Positions 8,128-16,155 are shown, numbered from the stretch's first letter. The stretch: DNA of 64,000 nucleotides from Actinomycetes bacterium (GCA_029782355.1 JAKOUY010000011.1:372001-436000); one strand, 5' to 3'. Numbers and translations are program-made. Notes: generated by a model from the letters alone, not told the origin.

Positions 8128-8148
8128 GATCTGACGCGCAGTCAGATC
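8128..8148. promoter_or_regulatory. Perfect inverted repeat, candidate repressor operator for the LLM gene
   Basis: GATCTGAC-GCGCA-GTCAGATC, 8-bp perfect arms with a 5-bp centre. It lies 29 bp before the LLM start and overlaps the stop codon of the HIT gene. The TGAC-N5-GTCA core resembles TetR-family sites. A terminator is less likely because no T-run follows. Confidence 0.5.
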
Positions 8149-8672
8149 GATCGATCCGATTGTGACACACCGGGCCACGCGGCTCGCAGCTTGGCGGCGC
8201 TCACGTCGAGGGCCTCGGGCAGCGTGCGGGTGTTGGCCACCGAGGTCATGAAGTTGCCGTCGCCGCACCAGCGTGGCAGGACGTGGACGTGGAGGTGCTC
8301 GTTGACGCTGCCACCGGCGGCCTGGCCGAGGTTGATGCCGACGTTGACCCCGCCTGGCGCGTACGCTGCCTTCACCGCCCGGACCGCGTCGGTCACCGTC
8401 GCCCACAGCTCGGTGTGCTCCTCGGCGGTCAACTCCTCGATCGGGGCCACCTGCCGGTACGGCACCACCATCAGGTGCCCGGAGATGTAGGGGAAGGCGT
8501 TGAGCAGGGCGAAGACGTGCCGGCCACGATGGACGACGTTGCAGGCCTCGTCGGACTCACCGGATCGGAGGATCTGGGTGAACACGCTGGCGCCGTCCTC
8601 GCCGCGATGGGACCCGGCCGATTCGACGTAGTTCCCCCGCCAGCCGTTCCAGATCCGTTCCACCGGGGTCAC
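8142..8672 (-). CDS. HIT family protein
   Basis: 176-residue histidine-triad nucleotide hydrolase or transferase. The catalytic HxHxH motif is HLHVHVLPRW at about residues 123-132. Earlier blocks LLNAFPYISGHLMVVPYRQV and NVGINLGQAAGGSVNEH are typical of the actinobacterial HIT/Ap4A phosphorylase-like subgroup. It probably cleaves AMP or ADP from a nucleotide substrate in the cytoplasm. In mycobacteria a HIT gene of this subgroup lies next to the PIM cluster, and here pgsA-patA is only about 3 kb away. Confidence 0.87.
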   Translation of the reverse strand: MTPVERIWNGWRGNYVESAGSHRGEDGASVFTQILRSGESDEACNVVHRGRHVFALLNAFPYISGHLMVVPYRQVAPIEELTAEEHTELWATVTDAVRAVKAAYAPGGVNVGINLGQAAGGSVNEHLHVHVLPRWCGDGNFMTSVANTRTLPEALDVSAAKLRAAWPGVSQSDRSI

Positions 8673-8719
8673 GCCCCGAAATTACCTGGCGGGGCCGCTG
8701 CCCCACGTCTCGCCGGCGG

Positions 8720-9109
8720 TCAGCTGCCTGCGGTCCAGTCGACGGTCGGCACGTCGCGGTACAGCCGCTCGATCTCGTAGTAGGCGCGGACCTCGTCGGT
8801 GAACACGTGGACCACCACGTCGCCGTAGTCGACCAGCACCCACTGCTGCTCGGCCACTCCTTCGGCACGGCGGGGTGACCGGCCGAGCTCAGCTCGGACG
8901 ATCTCCTCGATGTGATCGACGAGGGTCTTCACCAAGCGGCGGTTGGACGCCGAGGCGATGACGAAGTACTCGGTGATCCCGAGCACGTCCCCGACGCGCA
9001 GGACGCGCACGTCCTCGCCCTTCTTGTCGTCGGCGGCACGAGCCGCGACCACGGCCAGGCGGCGCGACTCGTCGACGTCGGCTCGCGTGGTCGCCACCGG
9101 CGCGCTCAC
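8720..9109 (-). CDS. rsfS: Ribosome silencing factor RsfS
   Basis: 129-residue RsfS/Iojap protein, which binds uL14 on the 50S subunit and blocks subunit joining in starvation. Family blocks: AARAADDKKGEDVRVLRVGD, FVIASASNRRLVKTLVDHIEE and QQWVLVDYGDVVVHVF. GTG start 9107-9109 overlaps the stop of the LCP-like gene (GTGA). The order nadD - LCP-like - rsfS is conserved in actinobacteria, so this is probably one operon. Confidence 0.92.
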   Translation of the reverse strand: MSAPVATTRADVDESRRLAVVAARAADDKKGEDVRVLRVGDVLGITEYFVIASASNRRLVKTLVDHIEEIVRAELGRSPRRAEGVAEQQWVLVDYGDVVVHVFTDEVRAYYEIERLYRDVPTVDWTAGS

Positions 9110-10395
9110 CCGCCCTGCGTCGAGGCGGTCGTGCCCTGCGGCTCCAGCGACGCCGGACGCTGCGAGGGCATGTGCAGGTACTCGTCGCCCAGCGAGATCA
9201 CCGCATCGATGCCCTCGATGGGGGTGCCCACGGGACCGAAGGCGACCTTGCCGAACAGCGGGCTCGACGTCGCCAGCTTGTCCCGGTCGCGCGGCTGGTA
9301 CACGGTGACCACCGTCTCGGCACGCCGCGGCCCGTCGGTGACCTGCACCTGGGTGACGTTGCCGCCGAGGTACAGGATCAGGGCGATGGCGTCCATGATC
9401 CGCTGCTCCGACCCGGGCGGGGCTTCCAGCCGGTAGACCAGGCCGGTCGCCGGGGCGGACATGTTCGCCGGAGCGATCGAGGCGAACACCAGGATCGACG
9501 CCAGCAGGTCGATGGCCGGGAACTGCACCGTGGCCGGGACGGAGTCGGCGACCGACGAGGGGCTGGCGGTCGCCGACCCGGTGGAGGTGATCGTGCCGAG
9601 GACCTTGCTGGCCACCGGTCCGCCCGCCATCCGCCCGAGGAGGTCGGCGACCGTGGTCGGGGCGGCCATCACCGTCGTGCCGGTGCCGGGCGTCGTGGTT
9701 GCCCGGGTGGACGCCGCGCCCGGTGGCGCCGTGGCCGGCTCGGCGGACAGCTTGGCCGACAGGGCGGTCAGCACGGCGGCGACGTTGCCGGCCCGGCTCT
9801 CGTCGGTGCCTCTCCCGGGGCTGGTGAGCACCGCGGCGATCTCCTCGGCCGACAGGTCGTGCTGGCCACTGGTCAACGCCGGCGCGCTCGATGCGTTGGC
9901 CGACGGCACGTCGTTGGGCAGGGTGACGGCGAGTGGGGCGAGCGGCGCCATGAGCTGGGCGACCTGACCGGTGGAGGAGAACTGGACGACATCGAAGGAC
10001 ACCCGCACCGCCGACTCGACCGCGGCGACCAGCCCCTCCTGGCCGTCGGACGAGTAGGTGGCGGCAAGCGGCGCCGGCGAGGTGGCGTCGGCGCTGCTGG
10101 CGAAGATCGGGATCGACACCAACGACCCGCCCGGCCCGTCGGAGCGATCGACCACGGCGTACAGGCCGCCGAGCGAGCCGTCGGCCGCCACGGTGGCCCA
10201 CAGCCCGGTGGGGGTGACCGGGAGGCGCTGGAAGGTGCGGGTGACGTTCTTGCCGGCCGTGTACCGGCGGATCGCCCGGTACCCGATCAGCCCGAGCGAC
10301 GCGGCGGCGAGGAGCGTGGCGACGACGACCAGCCCGACGAACGTGGTCGCCCGACCCTGCCCGGCACGGACGGGGGGACCGCTGGCGGCGCTCAC
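9106..10395 (-). CDS. LCP/LytR_C-like membrane-anchored protein, degenerate
   Basis: 429 residues. There is a short cytoplasmic N-terminus and one transmembrane helix (about residues 18-38). A domain resembling a degenerate LytR-CpsA-Psr core follows, including GLVAAVESAVRVSFDVVQFSSTG. A Thr/Ala-rich linker comes next, and the C-terminal part ends in GIDAVISLGDEYL, similar to the VxLGxDY ending of LytR_C domains. The Arg and Asp residues used by active LCP phosphotransferases are not evident, so it may not transfer cell-wall polymers. GTG start 10395 overlaps the nadD stop. It lies in the operon position where actinobacteria often carry an LCP gene. Confidence 0.6.
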   Translation of the reverse strand: MSAASGPPVRAGQGRATTFVGLVVVATLLAAASLGLIGYRAIRRYTAGKNVTRTFQRLPVTPTGLWATVAADGSLGGLYAVVDRSDGPGGSLVSIPIFASSADATSPAPLAATYSSDGQEGLVAAVESAVRVSFDVVQFSSTGQVAQLMAPLAPLAVTLPNDVPSANASSAPALTSGQHDLSAEEIAAVLTSPGRGTDESRAGNVAAVLTALSAKLSAEPATAPPGAASTRATTTPGTGTTVMAAPTTVADLLGRMAGGPVASKVLGTITSTGSATASPSSVADSVPATVQFPAIDLLASILVFASIAPANMSAPATGLVYRLEAPPGSEQRIMDAIALILYLGGNVTQVQVTDGPRRAETVVTVYQPRDRDKLATSSPLFGKVAFGPVGTPIEGIDAVISLGDEYLHMPSQRPASLEPQGTTASTQGG

Positions 10396-10979
10396 GCGGC
10401 GACCCCGTACAGGCCGAGCCGGTGGATCACCTCGAGCACCGGCTCGGTGACCAGGTAGTCGAGCGGGCGACCATCGGCGAAGCGGGCCCGCAGGTCGGTG
10501 CTGGACACGTCGAGATGGGGAACCTCGACCCGGATCCACTCGAACCCCGCCGGGAGCTCGACCGGCGTGCCGGGACGGTCGACGACGACCAGCGACGACC
10601 GCTCGGCGACCTCGCCGTAGCGCTCCCAGGTCGTCAGCTTGGCGGCGGCATCGTCGCCGACGATCGTGAACAGGTCGGCCCGTGGGTGTCGATCGGCCAG
10701 CTCGGCCAGGGTGTCGGCCGTGTAGCTGTCGCCACCCCGGCGGACCTCCAGATCACCCGCCGACAGCCCGTCAACGTCGGCCACGGCGGCGCGCACCATG
10801 GCCAGGCGACCCTCGGCGTCGGTGATCCGGCGGCTCGCCGACTTCTGCCAGGGCACGTTGGCGACCATCAGGACGACCTCGTCGAGGCCCAGCTCGTGGC
10901 GGACGTTGACGGCCGTCACCAGGTGACCGACGTGGGGCGGATCGAACGTTCCTCCGAACAGACCGATCCGCGACGACAC
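10392..10979 (-). CDS. nadD: Nicotinate-nucleotide adenylyltransferase
   Basis: 195-residue NadD, which makes deamido-NAD from nicotinate mononucleotide and ATP. The nucleotidyltransferase motif GGTFDPPHVGH lies at residues 9-19. The ATP-binding SSTDLRARFADGRPLDYLV near the C-terminus carries the SSTxxR block. Length is normal. First gene of the nadD - LCP-like - rsfS operon and divergent from the sigma factor gene. A TACACT hexamer lies 8 nt before the GTG start. Confidence 0.93.
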   Translation of the reverse strand: MSSRIGLFGGTFDPPHVGHLVTAVNVRHELGLDEVVLMVANVPWQKSASRRITDAEGRLAMVRAAVADVDGLSAGDLEVRRGGDSYTADTLAELADRHPRADLFTIVGDDAAAKLTTWERYGEVAERSSLVVVDRPGTPVELPAGFEWIRVEVPHLDVSSTDLRARFADGRPLDYLVTEPVLEVIHRLGLYGVAA

Positions 10980-10987
10980 GGGCGCCG

Positions 10988-10993
10988 AGTGTA
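10988..10993 (-). promoter_or_regulatory. Candidate -10 element of nadD
   Basis: TACACT, 8 nt upstream of GTG 10979. Confidence 0.45.
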
Positions 10994-11114
10994 GAGCCCG
11001 ACCGGGGTCGAGAAACTTCGTGACTCAGGGGGCCGGATGTAGTACCGTGACCTGTCCCGAAAAACCAACCCCCACCTCATCGACCCCCCACGAGCTGAAC
11101 GTTCCCGGGACTGC

Positions 11115-11128
11115 GTGACATCGGTCAC
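11115..11128. promoter_or_regulatory. CRP/FNR-type half-site pair upstream of the sigma factor
   Basis: GTGA-CATCGG-TCAC, matching the GTGA-N6-TCAC core of CRP/GlxR-family sites. It is located 65 bp before the sigma factor start in the 213-bp divergent spacer (10980-11192) shared with nadD. The spacer is otherwise relatively AT-rich for this window. Confidence 0.4.
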
Positions 11129-11192
11129 CAGCCGTCGCGGACGCCCCGGCGGCGGAATAGTTCAGCCACCATACGAAGTTGAGTGACACATC

Positions 11193-12020
11193 ATGAATGA
11201 TTCGATTGGTCTGTACCTGAACGATATCGGCAAGGTCTCGCTGCTCACCGCCGAGGAGGAGCGCGAGTTGTCCCGCGCCATCGAGGCTGGTCGCGACGCC
11301 GCCGAGCGCCTGGCCAAGGGTGAGAAGGGTGCGGCGTTGAAGGCCGCCGTCGCCGGCGCGGCCCACGCCAAGGATCGGTTCATCCGCTCCAACCTCCGCC
11401 TGGTCGTGTCGATCGCCCGGCGCTACCCGCTCCCCCAGGGCATGGATCTGCTCGACCTGATCCAGGAGGGCAACCTCGGACTCGAGCACGCCGTCGACAA
11501 GTTCGACTGGCGTCGTGGCTTCAAGTTCTCGACCTACGCCACCTTCTGGATCCGCCAGGCCATCGGTCGGGCCCTCGACCAGAAGGCCAGCCTGATCCGC
11601 ATCCCCGGGGACCGCTCGGCCAGCCTGCGAGCTGCCTTGCGCCAGGCCAGCGGCGACGGGGAGACCCTCGATGTCGGCAACGCCGAACTGCACCGCCTGA
11701 CCACTCCGGTGTCGCTGGACAAGACCATCGGCGACGACGGTGACGCCACCCTCGGTGACCTGATGGCCAACGACGACGGCACCCCCGAGGACGCCGTCAT
11801 GGCCATGGTCGACAGCGACCTGCTCGACGAGCTGCTCGGCACGCTCGACGGCCGGGCCCGCTACGCCGTCGAGGCTCGCTTCGGGTTGATGGACGGCGAG
11901 CGCAAGAGCTTCCGCGAGGTCGGCGAGCACCTCGGCGTGACCGCCGAGGCCGCCCGCCGGCTGGTCAGCCGCGCCGTGGCCGGGCTGCGCGAGGACGCAG
12001 CGCGCATCCTGGCCGTCTGA
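11193..12020 (+). CDS. RNA polymerase sigma-70 factor, group 2 (SigA/SigB-like)
   Basis: 275-residue sigma factor with region 1.2 (DSIGLYLNDIGKVSLLTAEEE, residues 3-23) and region 2 (RSNLRLVVSIARRYPLPQG, LLDLIQEGNLGLEHAVDKFDWRRG, FSTYATFWIRQAI). A short region 3 and a region 4 helix-turn-helix (FREVGEHLGVTAEAARRLVSRAV) complete it. It lacks the long N-terminal region 1.1 of a housekeeping factor and reads LEHAVDKFDW where principal factors have LIRAVEKFDY-like sequence. An alternative stress or growth-phase sigma factor is therefore likely. The long spacer upstream holds a CRP-like site. Confidence 0.85.
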   Translation: MNDSIGLYLNDIGKVSLLTAEEERELSRAIEAGRDAAERLAKGEKGAALKAAVAGAAHAKDRFIRSNLRLVVSIARRYPLPQGMDLLDLIQEGNLGLEHAVDKFDWRRGFKFSTYATFWIRQAIGRALDQKASLIRIPGDRSASLRAALRQASGDGETLDVGNAELHRLTTPVSLDKTIGDDGDATLGDLMANDDGTPEDAVMAMVDSDLLDELLGTLDGRARYAVEARFGLMDGERKSFREVGEHLGVTAEAARRLVSRAVAGLREDAARILAV

Positions 12021-12060
12021 TCTGCCTCCGATCGGCAGGGCTCGGTCCCGGGCCCGCCGT

Positions 12061-12066
12061 TAGGCT
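12061..12066 (+). promoter_or_regulatory. Candidate -10 element of the DAHP synthase gene
   Basis: TAGGCT, about 21 nt before GTG 12088. This predicts a very short leader that still contains the GAAGGAG ribosome-binding site. Confidence 0.4.
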
Positions 12067-12087
12067 CGGGCGGGTGAAGGAGCACCG

Positions 12088-13440
12088 GTGAAGGATTGGA
12101 GCCCGACCTCGTGGCACGGCGTTCGTGCCGAGCAGCAACCGGACTGGCCCGACCCGGCCGCCCTGGATCGTGCGCTCAAGCAGGTCGGCTCCTATCCCCC
12201 GCTGATCTTCGCCGGCGAGGCTCGCTCGCTGCGCGCCATGCTGGCCCAGGTCGCCGCCGGCAACGCCTTCCTGCTGCAGGCGGGCGACTGCGCCGAGAGC
12301 TTCGAGGACTTCTCGGCAGTGAGCATCCGCGAGAAGCTGCGGGTCATCCTGCAGATGGCCGTCGTGCTGACCTACTCGCTCGGCGTGCCGGTGGTGAAGG
12401 TCGGGCGCATCGCCGGGCAGTTCGCCAAACCGCGCTCCAACCCGTTCGAGCGGATCGGCGACGTCGAGCTGCCGAGCTTCCGCGGCCACATCGTCAACGC
12501 CCCGACCCCCACCGAGGCGGCGCGGATCCCCGACCCCGAGCGGCTGGTCCAGGCCTACCACCAGGCCGCTTCGACGCTGAACCTGCTGCGGGCCTTCACC
12601 AAGGGCGGATTCGCCGACCTCGGGCGGGTGCACGCCTGGACCCAGGAGTTCGTGGCCAGCAGCCCGGAGGGCCGGCGCTACGAGAACCTGGCGGTGGAGA
12701 TCGAGCGGGCCCTGCGATTCATGCGCGCCTGCGGCGTCGACATCGAGGGCACGCACAACCTCCACGAGGTCGACGTCTACACCAGCCACGAGGCGCTCCT
12801 GCTCGGCTTCGAGGAAGCCCTGACCCGCCAGGACACGCTGACCGGCGGGTGGTACGACTGCTCGGCACACATGCTGTGGATCGGAGAGCGGACCCGCCAG
12901 CTCGACGGTGCCCACGTCGAGTTCCTCCGCGGCGTGGGCAACCCGATCGGGTGCAAGATCGGCCCGTCGATGCAGGGCGGCGACGTCCTGGCGCTGTGCG
13001 AGGCGCTCAATCCGGCTCGCGAACCGGGGCGTCTGACCCTGATCACCCGGATGGGCGCCGAGCAGATCGAGGGCGGGCTGCGTCCGCTGCTGGCCGCGGT
13101 GCGCGATGCCGGGCATCCGGTGGTGTGGGCCTGCGACCCGATGCACGGCAACACCACCACCAGCGTCAGCGGGCGCAAGACCCGGGACTTCGACGCCATC
13201 TGCGCCGAGATCGATGGCTTCGTCCGCGCCCACCACGCCGAGGGCACCTGGCCCGGCGGGATCCATGTCGAGCTCACCGGTGACGACGTGACCGAGTGCA
13301 CCGGCGGGGCCGACCGGATCCTCGACAGCCAGCTCGACGACCGCTACGAGACGGTGTGCGACCCGCGGCTCAACGGCCGCCAGAGCCTCGACCTGGCATT
13401 CCACGTGGCCGAGGTGTTCCGGCGCAGCGGCTTGGTCTGA
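12088..13440 (+). CDS. aroG: Class II 3-deoxy-D-arabino-heptulosonate 7-phosphate synthase
   Basis: 450-residue type II DAHP synthase, the first step of the shikimate pathway (phosphoenolpyruvate plus erythrose 4-phosphate). Metal ligands by family analogy are Cys68 (AGDCAESF), His353 (DPMHGN), Glu395 (HVELTG) and Asp425 (CDPRLN). Substrate-binding blocks VGRIAGQFAKPRS and CKIGPSMQ are present. Length is normal. GTG start 12088 is preceded by a strong GAAGGAG site. No other aro genes are adjacent; the next gene, a serine hydrolase, follows after 44 bp. Confidence 0.95.
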   Translation: MKDWSPTSWHGVRAEQQPDWPDPAALDRALKQVGSYPPLIFAGEARSLRAMLAQVAAGNAFLLQAGDCAESFEDFSAVSIREKLRVILQMAVVLTYSLGVPVVKVGRIAGQFAKPRSNPFERIGDVELPSFRGHIVNAPTPTEAARIPDPERLVQAYHQAASTLNLLRAFTKGGFADLGRVHAWTQEFVASSPEGRRYENLAVEIERALRFMRACGVDIEGTHNLHEVDVYTSHEALLLGFEEALTRQDTLTGGWYDCSAHMLWIGERTRQLDGAHVEFLRGVGNPIGCKIGPSMQGGDVLALCEALNPAREPGRLTLITRMGAEQIEGGLRPLLAAVRDAGHPVVWACDPMHGNTTTSVSGRKTRDFDAICAEIDGFVRAHHAEGTWPGGIHVELTGDDVTECTGGADRILDSQLDDRYETVCDPRLNGRQSLDLAFHVAEVFRRSGLV

Positions 13441-13484
13441 GCGACGGCACGCCGGACGGCACCGGAACCGCACCGCCGGACGCC

Positions 13485-14345
13485 ATGCCCGCTCCCATCG
13501 ACTCCGTGGCCCTGGCAGCGATCGAGCAGTGGCCCGTCGCGCACGCCGCCGGTGCCGTGGTCGGCCCGGACGGGGTGCTGGCGACCATCGGCGACGTCGA
13601 GCGTCCCTTCGAGCTGGCCTCGGTCACCAAGCCGTTGAGCGCCCTCGCCGTCCTGGTGGCCTGCGAGGAGGGGGTGATCGGGCTCGACACGGTGGTCGAT
13701 CGGCACCATGGTGCGGCGATGACCGTCCGCCACCTGCTGGCCCACGCCGGCGGCATGCCCTTCGAGGGCAGCCGGCCGATCGCGGCGCCGGGAGTCCGGC
13801 GGATCTACAGCAACGCCGGGTTCGACCGTCTCGGCGAGGTGGTCGAGGCGGCGGCGGCGATGCCCTTCGCCGAGTACCTCGACGAGGCCGTGCTCCAGCC
13901 GCTCGGGATGTCCACGACCGCCTTGACCGGGCGGCCGAGTGCCGGGGCGGTGAGCACCGTCGCCGACCTGTGCCGGGCGGCCGGCGAGCTGTTCGAACCG
14001 CGGCTGGTCTCGCCCGGCATGGCCCGGGCGATGCGAACCGTGCAGTACCCCGGCCTGGCCGGCATCGTCCCGGGGATCGGTCGCTTCGATCCGTGCGATT
14101 GGGGACTGGGGGTCGAGCTGAAGGGCACCAAGCGGCCGCACTGGATGGGAGCGGGCAACGGGCCGGCCACGTTTGGACACTTCGGCGGGGCCGGTACCTT
14201 TCTGTGGGTGGACGAGGGGGCACGCACCGCGTTGATCGTGCTGACCGACCGCCGCTTCGATCAGTGGTCCGCCGAAGCCCTGCGTCGGTGGCCGGCGCTC
14301 AGCGACGCGGTGCTCGACGAGTTCGCCGGACGGGCCGGCTCGTGA
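13485..14345 (+). CDS. Serine hydrolase of the beta-lactamase / class C penicillin-binding protein family
   Basis: 286 residues. The three active-site elements are visible: Ser46-x-x-Lys49 (SVTK), Tyr108-Ser-Asn110 (YSN) and a HFGGAG block at about 232-237 in place of the KTG triad. The segment TVRHLLAHAGGMPFEG is typical of class C-like esterases and peptidases. No signal peptide is apparent, so it is probably cytoplasmic, and the substrate is unknown. ATG 13485 was preferred; the frame extends upstream into the DAHP synthase without homology. The stop overlaps the next gene by 4 bases. Confidence 0.8.
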   Translation: MPAPIDSVALAAIEQWPVAHAAGAVVGPDGVLATIGDVERPFELASVTKPLSALAVLVACEEGVIGLDTVVDRHHGAAMTVRHLLAHAGGMPFEGSRPIAAPGVRRIYSNAGFDRLGEVVEAAAAMPFAEYLDEAVLQPLGMSTTALTGRPSAGAVSTVADLCRAAGELFEPRLVSPGMARAMRTVQYPGLAGIVPGIGRFDPCDWGLGVELKGTKRPHWMGAGNGPATFGHFGGAGTFLWVDEGARTALIVLTDRRFDQWSAEALRRWPALSDAVLDEFAGRAGS

Positions 14346-14788
14346 CCTTCGCGTCGGGCGACCGGGTGCGCTGGGAGTGCACCGGCGACGACGGTCTCCC
14401 GATGGTCCACTACGGGTTCGTCGGCGGCCAGGCCCGTCCGGGCGGCCCGGTGGTGGTCATGCTCGACGGCGATCTCAACGGCACCGTGATCGCCGCCGCC
14501 GAGCTGCACTTGGTGACGCTCGACAACCTCGAGCTCGTGCTCCACGGCGCCGACCTGGTCGACGACCCGGCCCTGCGTCGCGGCCTGCTGGCCCTGTGGG
14601 AGGCCGAGGTCGACAACGCCGGCCTGGCCGTCGAACGGATCGGTCCGGTGGACGGCTGCACCTGCCGTGGCCTGGTGTGGCCCCTCGCCCAGCTGTACAG
14701 CTGCGGCACCCGCTACGTGGTCCACGCCTTCCAGACCGCCGACGAGCCCGACTTCGTCCACGTCCGGGCCAACCGCCACGACGGCTGA
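14342..14788 (+). CDS. Small hypothetical protein with a CxC...C cluster
   Basis: 148 residues, not assigned to a family. The first 60 residues resemble a beta-rich fold (FASGDRVRWECTGDDG, GGPVVVMLDGDLNGTVI). The C-terminal third holds Cys residues in DGCTCRG and YSCGTRY that could bind a metal or form a disulfide. GTG start 14342 overlaps the stop of the serine hydrolase (GTGA), so the two are translationally coupled and probably work together. Confidence 0.65.
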   Translation: MTFASGDRVRWECTGDDGLPMVHYGFVGGQARPGGPVVVMLDGDLNGTVIAAAELHLVTLDNLELVLHGADLVDDPALRRGLLALWEAEVDNAGLAVERIGPVDGCTCRGLVWPLAQLYSCGTRYVVHAFQTADEPDFVHVRANRHDG

Positions 14789-14805
14789 GCCCGGCGCCCC
14801 CGGGC
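14789..14805. terminator. GC hairpin between convergent genes
   Basis: GCCCGG-CGCCC-CCGGGC directly after the stop of the 148-residue hypothetical and 20 bp from the thiolase stop. It has a 6-bp perfect stem with no T-run, so it would be a weak, possibly bidirectional terminator. Confidence 0.4.
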
Positions 14806-14824
14806 TCGGCCGGCCCGCGTCAGC

Positions 14825-16027
14825 TCAGCTGAGTCGCTCGACGATCATGGCCATGCCCTGACCGCCGCCGACGCACATGGTCTCCAGGCCGTACCGCTTG
14901 TCCAGCGCCGCGAGGCCGTGCAGCAGCGTCGTCATGATCCGGGCGCCGGTCTGACCGAACGGGTGACCGAGGGCGATGGCCCCGCCGTGGACGTTGAGCT
15001 TGTCCATCGGGATGCCCAGCTCCCAGGCCGAGGGCAGCACCTGGGCGGCGAACGCCTCGTTGATCTCGACCAGGTCGATGTCGTCGATGGTCAGGCCGGC
15101 TCGGCCGAGGGCCTGACGGCTGGCGTCGATCGGCCCGAGGCCCATGATCTCCGGGTCGAGGGCGCTGACCCCGGTGGACACGACGCGAGCGAGGGGGGTG
15201 ACCCCGAGGGCCTTGGCCTTGGTGTCGCTCATGACCAGCACGGCGGCTGCACCGTCGTTCAGCGGGCAGGCGTTTCCGGCGGTGACCCGCCCGTCGGGGC
15301 GGAACACCGGCTTCAGCCCGGCGAGGCCCTCCAGGGTCGTCGACGGGCGCGGGCAATCGTCGACGCTGACCACGGTGCCGTCGTCGAGCGTCAGCGGGCT
15401 GATCTCGTCGGCGAAGAACCCGCTCTCGATGGCGGCGCCGGCGCGCTGCTGGGACTGCAGGGCGAAGGCATCCATGTCCTCGCGGCTGACGTTGGCGTAC
15501 TCGGCGACGTTCTCGGCCGTCTGACCCATGGCGATGTAGGCGTCCGGCAGGCCCTCGGCCGGCGTCCAGGAGGGCTGCCCGCCCTGGGCCCGCTGCTGGG
15601 TGCGCTGGCCGGCCTCGGCGAAGATCGGGTTGGGGGCAGTGTCGCTGGCACCGGCGAAGAACCGGCTGACGGTCTCGACCCCGGCGGCGACGAAGCAGTC
15701 ACCCTCGCCGGCCTTGATGGCGTGAGCGGCCATCCGGATGGTCTGCAGGCTGGAGGAGCAGTAGCGGTTCACCGTGGTCCCCGGGACACCCTCCAGGCCG
15801 GCCAGCAGGGCGACGATCCGACCCATGTTGAACCCGGCCTCGCCGGCGGGCTGGGCGCAGCCGATCATCAGGTCCTCGACGTCGGCGGCCGACACCTGCG
15901 GCACCTTGGCCATCAAGGCGCGGACGATCTGGGCGGCCATGGTGTCCGGGCGCATGCTGACCAACGATCCCTTGGCGGCCCGGCCGATCGGGCTGCGGGC
16001 GGTGGCGACGATCACGGCTTCGGTCAT
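14825..16027 (-). CDS. Acetyl-CoA acyltransferase (thiolase)
   Basis: 400-residue thiolase that cleaves 3-ketoacyl-CoA or condenses acetyl-CoA units. Catalytic residues are Cys90 (NRYCSSSLQ), His355 (GGAIALGHPFG) and Cys385 (CVGGGQG). Length and motif spacing are those of degradative thiolases (FadA-like). ATG 16027 is preceded by a CAGGAG site. Divergent from the P450-selenoprotein pair, with a short inverted repeat overlapping its probable -10. A role in fatty-acid or sterol side-chain breakdown together with that P450 is plausible but not shown. Confidence 0.9.
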   Translation of the reverse strand: MTEAVIVATARSPIGRAAKGSLVSMRPDTMAAQIVRALMAKVPQVSAADVEDLMIGCAQPAGEAGFNMGRIVALLAGLEGVPGTTVNRYCSSSLQTIRMAAHAIKAGEGDCFVAAGVETVSRFFAGASDTAPNPIFAEAGQRTQQRAQGGQPSWTPAEGLPDAYIAMGQTAENVAEYANVSREDMDAFALQSQQRAGAAIESGFFADEISPLTLDDGTVVSVDDCPRPSTTLEGLAGLKPVFRPDGRVTAGNACPLNDGAAAVLVMSDTKAKALGVTPLARVVSTGVSALDPEIMGLGPIDASRQALGRAGLTIDDIDLVEINEAFAAQVLPSAWELGIPMDKLNVHGGAIALGHPFGQTGARIMTTLLHGLAALDKRYGLETMCVGGGQGMAMIVERLS

Positions 16028-16074
16028 GACAACTCCTGAGGTCGGACGCACGGGAACGAGGTGCGGGTGGGCGC

Positions 16075-16080
16075 ATGCTA
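16075..16080 (-). promoter_or_regulatory. Candidate -10 element of the thiolase gene
   Basis: TAGCAT; its first two bases are shared with the inverted repeat at 16079-16090, and it would give a leader of about 40 nt carrying the CAGGAG site. Confidence 0.35.
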
Positions 16081-16090
16081 CCGAGTGGTA
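16079..16090. promoter_or_regulatory. Short inverted repeat in the thiolase/P450 divergent spacer
   Basis: TACC-GAGT-GGTA, touching the probable thiolase -10 and 66 bp upstream of the P450 start. It would suit a small dimeric repressor. The arms are only 4 bp, so the evidence is modest. Confidence 0.3.
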
Positions 16091-16143
16091 ACCGGCCGGA
16101 GCACATTCGCCACAGCGATGGCGCCAGCGCCCGTCGCAGTTCC

Positions 16144-16149
16144 TACAGT
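16144..16149 (+). promoter_or_regulatory. Candidate -10 element of the P450-selenoprotein operon
   Basis: TACAGT, 6 nt before ATG 16156. Confidence 0.5.
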
Positions 16150-16155
16150 GGGACG

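Noticed and set aside
12022-12038. Hairpin CTGCC-N7-GGCAG after the sigma factor gene as a terminator
   Set aside because: Only a 5-bp stem with no T-run; indistinguishable from chance in GC-rich DNA.
13296-13484. Upstream start for the serine hydrolase inside the DAHP synthase gene
   Set aside because: The added residues are Arg/Pro-rich shadow sequence; similarity begins at ATG 13485.
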